Below, in pieces: positions 53,808 through 64,000 of a stretch of DNA of 64,000 bases. This stretch comes from Cloeon dipterum. Its lineage: Eukaryota > Arthropoda > Insecta > Ephemeroptera > Baetidae. The stretch's first letter is position 1; the number at the start of each line of letters is the position of its first letter. The stretch spans positions 19,985,681 to 20,049,680 of the forward strand of contig NC_088786.1 in the NCBI RefSeq assembly GCF_949628265.1. Direction: 5' to 3'. The notes under the pieces were generated by a model. It was given only the letters and a program-made list of their open reading frames with translations, had not been told where the DNA came from and did no database searches. Made by a program: the position numbers and the translations under genes.

Positions 53808-56800
53808 TGTGTTTTAGCATAGGCCGGCCGTGTATACGACTTGACATCTTATCATAAATATATATCATACAGTGAAATATAATAGATTAATCAATGTTAT
53901 CATTTCTCGCTAATCAATATTTTGAATTATATTTTATTTGGCCGAAATATTTTGGTCATATCTTCTGGAAATAATATTTTCCTATAGTTGTATATATAAT
54001 TAAAAATTTGCTAAACTGGTCTAGTCTTCTTAATCCGTTAAATACATTAGCGGATAAATGTAGAATAATAGACTCACTTTGACATTTTTTTTTCAATCTA
54101 AGAGAAGTCCAGAAAATTAACTAAGAAAACCAATTTTTTCGCAAGCTTTCCAAAGAAATGAGGTTAAATAGCAAACAGCGGCCAGAGCGTAACATAAGCT
54201 TATAAACGCTAAATATATTTTATTTATTTAGTTGCGATATATAGAGGTAATTACCAAAGTACCTACAGGGCTTACCTCTTTTTACCATACGGCCGCGGAA
54301 AAGTTAGTGTTTTGCTTTGTTGCGTAATATAAAAAAAGCGAGAGAGCAGCTCCATTATTCAGGGGGCTGGTGGCGGAAAAAGCGGCGGGGGTTGCGCTGC
54401 GGCGACGCAACCGCTATCGAAGCGCCGCGCGCGCTTTCTGCTCTAGTACCCTCTCCAAATGATTCGCCATCAAATTAAATTTTATATGCCAAGAGTAAAA
54501 ATGCGCTGGGAAGAGGAGACGCCGCCGCCGCCGTGTGTGTATGTGTGTGTGCAAGAAATATTATCCAATAAAGTTTACGCTCTGACGGCGCGGCTGCGCA
54601 TATTTTATTGGCTCTCATGACTTTTTAATAATAAAACAAAACACTCGCAGCTGAAACAGACGCGAGCGGAACAAACAAATTTTCCGCACCGGAATGCGAG
54701 CACCCTCGAATGCCTTATTAAAAAAAGAATGCGCTCCCTGAACTCTCGAAATTCCTCCCTCTGCGCGCGCTCTCGCTCGTTTTGTAATTGCGCATTAAAA
54801 AGAGAGATCAAAGAAAATTCCAGCTACACAATATTAAGTCGTTATATTTGCATCGCGCTCTCTTTTCATGTGGCTCCGCGCGTGCACCGATTTCAGACTG
54901 CAATATTATTAAATCATTAGCGCGCCAGCCCTCGTCTCCTTGCGACTCGCGCGGCAATTGAGACTGTAATTACTGATTTAATACCGTCATCAGCACACGC
55001 GAACGCGCACCGCGCTCCTCCAAGGTAATTTGAGCGTCAATCCGGCTCGACTGCGCCTTGCTGTTTACAAGAGAAGCCCCACTCAGGTGCTTCAAATAAA
55101 AGCAGACATTGTACGAGGTAACTCGTGTAAACATTTAGCGGAATTTTACGTTTTAATCAAATTATAAATTTACATAAAATTTCAACTATAATGAACTATA
55201 ATAATGGCTCAGGTCTGCGTGGATTTACTACATGTAAAAGATAAATGAGTAACATTTTGAGGATGAATATATTTTGTGAGGGAGTGTCAAATCATTTAGT
55301 GGCGGAGTTGGCGACATTTCCTCGCTATTTTTTTTTCTTTTTACGGCTTTTTGCATCATTTGCAAAAATATTTGTAAACTGACCTGTTATAACATGAATG
55401 TACTTTGACAAATTCTGAGAATAAACAGCTAAACAAACAAACAAAACAATAAAATATTTAGATGATTGATGATTCGATTTACCCTGCAGCTTTTAATGTA
55501 GCGTGAATTCTGTTTTGCTGTTTAATTACTGCTGACGAGGCCCGAGGGGCCGTAACGGCCGCTAGTTGTACAGTGTATATTATTTGATTTTTTCACTCGA
55601 AATTTATCTAATCCATTCGTCCTTTGAGAAAATCCGCGCAGAGCTTCTCCATTCATTGATTTAAATTTTATTAAATTGCCTGCGTGTGCGTATTGATTTA
55701 TTTTTATCTGTTTTTAGTAATTTGGAATTTATCGAGAATTTTAATTAATATAATAGGTCTTTTTTAGATTAATTTTTAAATGTGATTGAGAGATTTACAA
55801 TCTATTCTAACAAGACTATTAAGGAAACTATTTGGATGGTACACGTCTATATTGAAGGCGCCACACTTATAAGACAAATTAATGTTGTTTGTTCTGGTTT
55901 TTGTAACTTTCAAATGGTTGGGTATATCAGGTGATCAACCATTTTTTTCTGTGCGTCATCTGAATCTGAATGGTGTATTGTGTATTGCTGACCTATAAAT
56001 GAAATGAAAAAAGCAAAGCAAATTCCGAATTTTGGATAAATTCAAACGAATAAAATGAATTAGCCAGAAAACCATCTGAATTAGCCTTAATTCTAACTCT
56101 CTTTAAATTCATAAATTGTATCAAAAAAATTGTAAGACCCTCTTGAAATTGTGATACTATTTTAGCACGAAAATTGCTATAGGAAAACTGATTAACAACG
56201 GACTAAAAAATTGTCGACTTTTTCTCGACAACAACCGTCTTAAATTCCTACTCTATTATTTGTAGATAAAAAAATCCACACACATATATTCTGAACGCAG
56301 ATGAAAATATCTACCTTTATCTTTTCTTGAAGATTATATTAATTATTTCTTACAGTTTTAAAAAAATCTCCGAAGGATAATTAACATATTTGAAAAATGA
56401 AATTCATTTTATAATTTTTTGTTTTCATAAATACCAAAATGGAAGCTCCTTTATTTGTAAATCAGCTCAGAAACTTTAAAGCAATTATTTTATGTCATGA
56501 AGTTACGAACAAATCAAAATTAAGTATTTCAAATTTTTCAGAAGGAGAAAATGAACATATTATTTTATAAATTATATTTAATTGATGAATTCTTAAAAAT
56601 CATCAGAATTTAACTCGATTTCAAATCATTCCCTTGTATGTTCATGTCCAAGCGGATTTTATTCATTCGGAGGTCCATAACTCGCAAAAAAAACTGGCAA
56701 TTTAAGAATTTTCCTCTCTTATATTTACATCGTTAAATTAAGCAGTGCATTAATTCAATAAATTACTAACAAACTCAAATGAAGCATTCTATGAGTGAAT

Positions 56801-59048
56801 GTGAGAAAGGCAGCAAAAAATTAAAAATGGAACTAATCTAGATTACAATGAGCTCACCTAATACAATTTAATAACTTTTAATTAATATTTAAATTGGATC
56901 GATACAAAAATTGACGGGGAATTGCGTAGTTTATTTCCACCGATCAAATAAAAAAGTGCAGCAGTGAAATAAATTGGAATGAGTGTCTGACAGAGCGCGC
57001 AATGCGAAAGAAAGCGAATGCAATTATCAACCCTCGCGCTCTTCTCTTACACGTCTGCTCTAGTTAATTTCTGAGAAGTCTGCTACTTTCCCGGATTGGA
57101 ATAAATAAAGAGAAGCTGGCAACGCTCTCTTAAATACTTAATTGAAATTCCTGCTGTCTGCAGGCGAAAATCTAATCTGCTCTCTCTCGTTTTTCAAGTT
57201 CTCACATCGCCGTTGCCGCCGCGCGCTAAGGAAAAAGTTAAATCGCGTTTAAAAGGCGATTACGCCGCGGCGCAAATCCACTTGTGCGCCGAGCAACCCT
57301 TTAATTAGACGTTCTGCTGCGTGAATTGTGTCCGCGTGTGTTGCTCATTTAATCCCCCTGACAGAGAGAGTTGATACACACACACGGACACGGGTGACGA
57401 TTTGTATTTTAATTAACGGAATCAAAGATTAGAGCGTTGCACGTCCGCTTTTGTGCTCGATTTAATTATGCGACTACACTTTCGACCGGCGTAGCAAATT
57501 GGCTTATAAAACGCAGCCCCCTCCCCCCACCCTTAGAGGGACAAAAGCATATTATGAATGTTAACAACGACCGCTTTTATTAGCAATAACGAGCGTGCCG
57601 AGAGGCCCGGCCAGCCATCCAGCCATCCAGCTGGCAGTCTCTTTTTCGCTTCATTCATCTAGAACTAAATGTTGACATTTATCACTGGCGTAATCACGCT
57701 GGCATGGGGGTGCATCTCCGCATACACCCCCCGCCAACTATTATCATTGCCACCCTGCGTGACAAATAATGTGTCGCGCCGCATCACAATTTTTATTAAA
57801 AATGAAAATTATTGCTCAAACAAGACTCCTTGTTATTGCCGTCAGGCAGCCAGTGCGCCGTGACAAGTGGTTTTTAATATTAAAACCTGCTGCTTTGTCT
57901 TCCCCGGTCTGCATTTTTTGTCGATTGCCGCCCCAGCAGCGAGCCAACGCGATCCCAGAGAAGGTTGACCGGCCAGCTTTTTTCAAAGGCTCTCTCGCTC
58001 GATTTTTATATTAACGCGCGTAGCTTTTTAATGACGTCGCGCCGAGCATTGAAAGGGAAGCTGCCGATGATATGCCTTTAAACAGCTTGTATTTCAGATT
58101 TAATCGCCGTCGGGTCATTATTTGCTTCTTTGTCCATCTTATTCCGTGCTGAATGGAATGCAGGATTCAACAAAAATACGATTTTTAGAATATTCGAGTG
58201 ATAAAATTCTTTCCATGAGAAATCCGTATAGACTGACTCGAAGTTTTTGTGTGGATAATCTTCGAAATTGATTTTCTCCCCCTTTTGCGTAAAAAAGTAC
58301 AATGCACGATTAATTATACTTTTCATCCAAACTACAAATTTGTAAAATAAAACTAAGTGTGGGACTTCTCTTTTTAAATGAATTAAACGCCATTTTGAAT
58401 CGTAATTATGAAAGAATCGTATAATTTTTAGAAACAATTTTTGCATTCCATCAAAACAAACCAGACATGAGCTTTTACCTTTGTTGGAAAAATGTTTAAA
58501 TTATTTAAAACATTCGAGAGACAACAGAAACACATTCTTTGCTGGATTTTTACCCCAAAGAAATAAAAACTGACAAAAAACGTCTAAAAATAGAAACGAA
58601 CCTGAATTAAATTCGACTAGAAAAATGCTGATCAAAATAATTTCGGGCTAAAAAGTAATATTTCCTGACGCGAAACATAATTATGCACTTTCCCTATATA
58701 GACTTTAAGCCGATTTAGACCGCATTTCAAACGCAGTTCCAACCTTTTAATGGCAATTAACGCTGATAAATAAAAGTCAGATTGTTTGAGAGACACGTTT
58801 TATAGCTCTATTTATGGTACGAATGAACGAATTACATACTGGCGGTGGAGAATTAAGTTTACACGAACAGTTACACCGTCAATCCAGCCATACATCCACT
58901 AATACATAATGTGATGTCGATAGAATATTTAATGATCCACCTCTCGGCGCTCGACGCAACACTCTTTGATAAGTTGAGCCGAGGCAGGCATGCACCTCTC
59001 TATGTACACACAGAACACACACAAGGGTCCCTTTTGGTCCGTTATATT

Positions 59049-62000
59049 TTAGTTCAGGGGCTGCTGCTGCTGTTGCATCATGTAGTCGAAAAAATTGCTG
59101 CTTCCACCCTCGGGCTGTCCTTCGTCGGAAGCAGAACTTTCCAAACTGAAACTTTCTTCCTCCTCCTCCTCCTGGCTCGGCTGCAGTCGCTGCTGTTGTT
59201 TTATGGCCGCCAGTCGCTGCTGCTGGATCTCCAGATGCTGCTTCCGCCACTTTATCCGCCGGTTCTGGAACCACACCTTCACCTGAAACAGTTGACGTTC
59301 CTTTTGAATTCCTCTCCGTGATTTTTTTCTTTTTTCTTTGCAATAAAATTCGAAGGGTGAACATTTTTGCACTGACAGAGAGAAGCTCCAAGTTTTTTTT
59401 TATCAAATTTCTCCTAGACATCCCTAAAGGGATATATTTAAAAATATTTATTTGAATGAAAACTTATTGGACACAAAAGTGTAAAACTACATAGCCACAA
59501 TAAATATGAAAAACAGGCGTTTAAAATTTCATATTTCAAATCCAGCCATTCGACAGAGTTAAAAAAAACACATCATTTTATACTCTGTGGGATTAATTAA
59601 AGGTGGGTGAATAAAGTGTGAACTTTATTGAAATAAAAATAATGAAACAGCAACTGCTTTAGTTCTCCAGCAGGCTTCATAATCTTAAAACGTGAAGCAA
59701 CAGTTCAACGCCGCAATTTCACTGGCTTGCATATTTTTATATTTTTTAATGTGCTGAAATGTTGTGGACTGACGATGAGGGACCAAAAATGGCTGAGAAG
59801 TACGAGAATGTGAGAGATTCAAATCAACTTCAGTGATTTCTCTGCGGATTTTCCTTTTCTTCCGTCCACTCCTCTCGATTTTAAATAAATGAATTCATGC
59901 AGTCATTCCAAACCGTTATTTTTTTTATTCCTATAAACTGGCACAAACCTGGGCCTCAGTGAGATGAAGTGTGGACGCGAGATAGAGTCTTTCCGGGCCG
60001 ACCATATACTGTTGTCGCTCGAACTCGGCCTCCAATCTCTCGAGCTGTTCGGGGGTGAAAATGGTCCGCACCCTCTTGCTCTTCGTGCCACCGCCGCCGC
60101 CTGACAGTTTCGACGAGCCGTACTCGTCTTCGTGTTTCCGCTTCGTTCCCTTTCCTGAAACAATGACATCACGTTGTCGTTTGAATTACACTTGCGGACA
60201 GTGCGTCATTTATTTCTTACAATCGATATAAAAAAGGGTCGATGCTGTAAATTTCCGGAAAATCCTTGTTGCCAATGCATGAACTAAATCCTTTAAGGAT
60301 TTAATTAAAGCCAAAATTTACATATAGGTAGCAGTGTATTTTTTTAGAATAGTGACTGCAAAGTTTGTACGATATGCAAGAGTCGAGGACTGTCTCCTTA
60401 CTTGTAAATCTTATTTCATTTCACAACAAAGATAGTGTCCCAAAAATGGGTATACTCCGTTGGATAAATCATCTTGACAAGTCGAATCGAAATCTACCAA
60501 GAAAATATGGGCACAAATTGTAAATTTTTTAGAGATAAACTGGAAAAATTTGATTTTTTAACTGTACCTTTAAGTTATTTTTGAGTGTTTTGCATATTAT
60601 AGAAACAATTGTGAAAACTTAACTGCCTAGCCAACAATTCTAAAATTATTGTTTTCTAAATTAACGATTTTAATATGCAGGCCGAAAGTCAATCAAAAAT
60701 TATTATTTATTTATCGCTTCAAAGGGTAGAGTGAACAATAACAACCAAATAATTTTTGTGCGATACCCATTTAATCGCGTAGTTTTAAGACCACTTTTAA
60801 ATCTCAACTCCGCATCTAAAACACGTAAAATCCTGACAATGATTAAGGCATTTTAAAAAACGCCATTTTCTAAAACTGATTTTGGGACGTAAAAATTATG
60901 AGAACCCCGCTCTTCTTTATAACTAGTAATAATTAGAGAAGAATTCTGATGTGTTTGATTTAATTTTGCCTAGTTATAATTCTATTTTTCAAAGGAAAAA
61001 TGTTTTTAGAGCTTTCCAGCGTAACATTTTTTTAACTTGGCACGTTGAAAGTGGGCGGTTAAAGAGATAATTTAAATTAATTTTACTAGTCTCACTTAAT
61101 CGTAATACATTTTACAATGGCCTGAATGAGTCATTTTCATGTCGTAAAACGGAAAAAACTGTTCACCTGTGAGCGTCTGACCTGCAACTTTCGATAATTT
61201 CGCATGGCTATTTTTTCAAAAAATACTTATAATATCTGAAGAACCTGGAAATTTCTTGTTGTTTTCCTTTTACTTTGGAATAAACCAACCGTGGAAAACG
61301 CGAACTTGGATGGAAGATTTGATGAACCCTGCTAAAAAACATGGTCAAACCATTTCGTTAAAACAACCCGGAATATGGCTCTATATAAAAAACATCAATA
61401 TGAAAACATTGAAAATTTATGTCCTGAGAAAATCTGATTTTTACGAAGAAAGTTATAATTAACCGTCTAAATATTTCCTCTTACAAAAAAGCAACGTTAT
61501 TAAAATCTGTTTTTTTTATTAATTAGTGAGTTTGGTAATTTCAATGAATGAAAAACGATTTGCAATTCTCTGTTATTTACTTGAATTTTGCAATTACAAC
61601 ACACCATGATGCGCAAACAATCTCGTTCCTGGAACACCCTGATGACTTCCAAAGGGTCCAATTGCACATATTCTGAAAGCTCTTTGACTTCAATCGATCG
61701 TTTTGATTTTGTTTCACTATATCCACCTGAGCTTAAGTATACACGTTTTTCAACCTTTGACCCTCTGTATCTCGAAAACTGAAAATTTCTTGGCACATTA
61801 TACGCATTTAGGGTTAAATTCTACCATATCCCAAGGAAAAAATTAAAAGGCTCTTTTTGGGAATTTCTAAGTAAAAAAACACTCAAATTCGAAAAATCCA
61901 AAAATGCAAATATATTAAAGCCGTTATTGGCCGTCTAACTAGGCATCTTTTGGAACTAAGTTTGATGCTCTATAATAACTTCATTATGTTATATCCCAAA

Positions 62001-62677
62001 TATCTACTCAGGTATTTCATGAATGTGAGCACGCAGAGAGTGCGAAGTATGAAATAAATTAGTCTATCTCTAGCAGTCGAACTGAGCAGTTCTTTCCTTT
62101 CTCCTTCCCGGCCACCCCGCAACAACATACATTTCACATTAAAACTCTAGAGTCTCAATTTTTTAAGCTATAAGATGCTGATTTTTTCAGATCCCTGTTT
62201 TTTTCTTCAGAAAACAGCATTAAATTTTTCGGCAAACTATCATGAAAAGGATGCAGACCGTGTATAAAATCTCTTTTGGAAAAACCCGTTCGTTGAAATC
62301 CAAAATATGAAGGCATTAAAAAATAAAAATATATTCTCACCCTGAGCGTTGTTGGCATGGTTGTTAAGGTTGTTGCGGCAGGCGGCCGCGATGGAGGCGA
62401 CGATGTCGGCCTTGGTGGCCACCGCGTCGATGGCTTTGCCCTTCCAGCACTGCTGGCCGCCGGCCTGGTGGTGGTGCAGGCCAAGTATGGCGTCGATGGT
62501 GAACGACTTGCTGATCTTGCGGCCGCCGAACAAGTGGTGGTGGCCGGCGGGCGGCGTGCCGTACAGGAGGCCCGAGGCGGCCGTGAAGGGGGCGGCCGCC
62601 TCGGAGGCCACCGGCAGTGCCGCGTCCTTGCCGGCCGCCTGCTGCTTGCTGGCCGCCTGGTACTGTCTCAGCTCCAT
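59049..62677 (-). CDS. NOTO: Not/NOTO-class homeodomain transcription factor
   Basis: Sequence-specific DNA-binding regulator. Exons 62677-62341, 60154-59949 and 59282-59049 have GT-AG borders and matching phases, giving 258 residues. The Ala/His-rich N-terminus carries an eh1-type repressor motif, SFTIDAIL, at residues 58-65, suggesting Groucho recruitment. [10 protein letters not shown] and Gly5 linker leads into the homeodomain at about 138-197: [40 protein letters not shown], then [16 protein letters not shown], with Gln at position 50. QQYMVG and WRKQHLE are typical of the Not class (Xenopus Xnot, vertebrate NOTO, fly 90Bre/CG18599) and separate it from the related Emx/ems group. A Gln- and acidic-rich tail ends [11 protein letters not shown]. 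The intron that splits the homeodomain falls after residue 44, a common position in this superclass. Confidence 0.92.
59283..59948 (-). other. Second intron of the homeobox gene
   Basis: 0.67 kb intron interrupting the homeodomain. AT-rich, with nothing further recognised. Confidence 0.55.
60251..60318 (+). repeat. Dispersed repeat family R2, copy in homeobox gene intron
   Basis: GGAAAATCCTTGTTGCCAAT, GCATGAACTAA, then AAGGATTTAATTAAAGCCAA. Includes an internal AAATCCTTTAAGGATTT palindrome. A shorter match is at 49135-49182 (+). Confidence 0.6.
60375..60540 (+). repeat. Dispersed repeat family R1, copy in homeobox gene intron
   Basis: GACTGTCTCCTTACTTG, CTCCGTTGGATAAATCA and GTCGAATCGAAATC match the family in order. 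Confidence 0.5.
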
Positions 62678-64000
62678 CGGGGCGAAAAATCAGGAACGCG
62701 GCCGGCGCCGCAGCATGTCCGCGACCGCGACCAATTTACATCCGCCAGTGCGTGTGTACTAAATTTTTCGAAAAATAATCACTTTATCAAGTGGGACGGT
62801 CTATCACGATTGGTAGAGCTTTATTGATCCCGGAGGCGGGGACTGGCACCGAGAACCCGCCCCAATCGCCCCCCGCAAACCACCTGCGGCCGCTGCACCG
62901 CGCAGAATCCCTCCGTCCTGCGCGCTTGTCCTCTTTATCATCCCCTGCCTAACCCTCGCCTCTCGCTCTGCTGCTAAGGGATGAGCTAATGATCGTGCCC
63001 CGGGTCCTAATTGAAGCTGCTCTCTCTCGCTCGCTTTAATTAGCTTCTTTCGCTGCTCGACCGCGCGCAGACACTGATTCGCACCGCACGCGTCGACGAT
63101 TTAATCGCTTGTTTTGCTAACTCTCTGTTCTCTCTGGCTCTAATGGAAATTTCAAACTTATGAAAGAACCACGCTGACGTAAAAATCAAAGGATATTCTC
63201 GACAATGATGATGGGAGATGAAAAGTAAACGAATATATATAGTATATACGATAAAATTTAATGGATGAAAAGAATGAACTCGACCTCCACTGCCATTTGT
63301 TCAAGAATAAAATTTGAACTCTCGCACTTCAGATTAAAATAGAAATACAGATTCATAAAATGTTTTAGCTGTTTATTATTTTTAGCCATGTTTGTGCGGG
63401 CCAAAATGCCTCATCCATTTCCCCTTTATCCACAATCTCGCAAATAAGCGAGTCCGTGAAAGGTAATCAATTGTTCATGTTTATTTCCTGAAATATTTTA
63501 TCATTTGACCGAAAAAACTTGCATAATTTTTGAGACCTGTGTTCACATGACTATGAATTTATGCTATTTAAAATTATTCCATGATATATCACTTTATTCT
63601 ACAAGAATTTAAGATATTTTTCTTTATTCTTGATATGAACGAATGCTCTAGTGCCTCCTACATTCACAGAGACTAATTTTAAAAATAATGTTTTTAAATT
63701 TATTACAAAATAGAAGTGTACTACAGACACTGAAAAACTTTTTAACTTTGGCAGCTTGAGACTTTTGAAATGATAGAAGTATATCACAGTATTTGCACTC
63801 CCGCAGTTCTCTCACTCGCGCAGGAGTGGAAGGCCACTCTTTTATACACGCAGTGAAACCCTTGACAAGCGCATCTCGTGAATAAAACAAATTTTGACTG
63901 ACCATAAAGTGCGGGATTGACGAACAACTCTGCATTAATGTAGAGGCCTTAAAAAATGTTAAGGCCATGAATTTATTAAATACATCAGTCCTTTACGGTA
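62678..64000. promoter_or_regulatory. Upstream region of the homeobox gene
   Basis: A GC- and CpG-rich block to about 63110, probably the promoter and 5' leader of the minus-strand homeobox gene, then AT-rich DNA. It contains paired TAATTG/TTAATTAG-type homeodomain sites at about 63005-63045. A 106-codon minus-strand frame at 63648-63968 has no recognised domain. A perfect 8-bp hairpin is at 63945-63966. Confidence 0.4.
63945..63966. repeat. Short perfect hairpin
   Basis: GGCCTTAA, six-base spacer, TTAAGGCC. Near the right edge of the window; no known role. Confidence 0.5.

Larger units (their letters stand above)
47242..59048. other. Gene-poor region between ensconsin and the homeobox gene
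   Basis: Nearly 12 kb with no confident gene. From left to right it holds: the GC-rich ensconsin promoter/leader (to about 47600); AT-rich sequence with repeat fragments at 48201-48260 and 49135-49182; a possible isolated exon near 50390-50490; GC-rich islands at 49680-50010, 51880-52470, 54280-54450, 54700-55080 and 57000-57650; a dispersed repeat at about 52800-53060; and an (AT)n tract at 53751. Open frames are short, low-complexity or on both strands at once. Confidence 0.5.
60155..62340 (-). other. First intron of the homeobox gene
   Basis: 2.2 kb, AT-rich, no exon recognised. Contains repeat copies R2 (60251-60318) and R1 (60375-60540). Open frames at 61256-61796 are short, present on both strands and unrecognised. 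Confidence 0.5.

Noticed and set aside
58911-59321. 136-codon plus-strand frame over the last homeobox exon
   Set aside because: Antisense of the homeodomain and Gln-rich tail exon; Leu runs come from CAG repeats read backwards.
62357-62827. 156-codon plus-strand frame over the first homeobox exon
   Set aside because: Antisense shadow of the GC-rich Ala/His coding exon.
63648-63968. 106-codon minus-strand frame at the right edge
   Set aside because: No recognised family. A CREC/CKYC pattern is too weak to call a zinc finger, and the window edge prevents following it.

Overview
The window looks like animal, most likely insect, nuclear DNA. It is an AT-rich background with GC-richer exons, GT-AG introns from 56 nt to several kb, and AATAAA poly(A) signals. 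Its proteins are typical of insects: Neuralized, Ensconsin and a Not-class homeodomain protein. I cannot assign an order from sequence alone. No prokaryotic, viral or CRISPR features were seen, and no tRNA or rRNA gene was recognised. Exon borders below come from matching splice signals, reading phase and protein family similarity by eye.

Layout: (1) 98-2683 (+), the 3' half of mannosyl-oligosaccharide glucosidase (MOGS), cut by the window edge. (2) 4132-10094 (-), an eight-exon NXF-type mRNA export factor, divergent and lacking the C-terminal UBA/TAP-C domain. (3) 11749-22200 (-), neuralized, with two phase-compatible alternative first coding exons that give different membrane-targeting N-termini. 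(4) 22.2-27.6 kb, intergenic. (5) 27605-28646 (+), mitochondrial ribosomal protein uS2m (mRpS2). (6) 29077-34599 (-), TCERG1/CA150, 14 exons, convergent with mRpS2. (7) 35350-36747 (+), ZC4H2, head-to-head with TCERG1. (8) 38783-46642 (-), ensconsin/MAP7, 13 coding exons including one apparent GC-AG intron and one intronic MITE-like element. (9) 47.3-59.0 kb, a gene-poor stretch with GC islands, an (AT)n tract and dispersed repeats. (10) 59049-62677 (-), a Not/NOTO-class homeobox gene in three exons.

The genes do not form one pathway. The compact block at 27.6-47 kb is mostly housekeeping (mitochondrial translation, transcription elongation/splicing, microtubule transport). The flanking neuralized and homeobox genes are developmental and sit in long noncoding DNA. 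That DNA carries candidate regulatory sites, for example three CGTGGGAA Su(H)-type sites in neuralized introns. I found no wholly unknown multi-gene system. The most interesting items are the UBA-less NXF paralogue, the dual N-termini of neuralized, the GC-AG intron in ensconsin, and several small dispersed repeat families.
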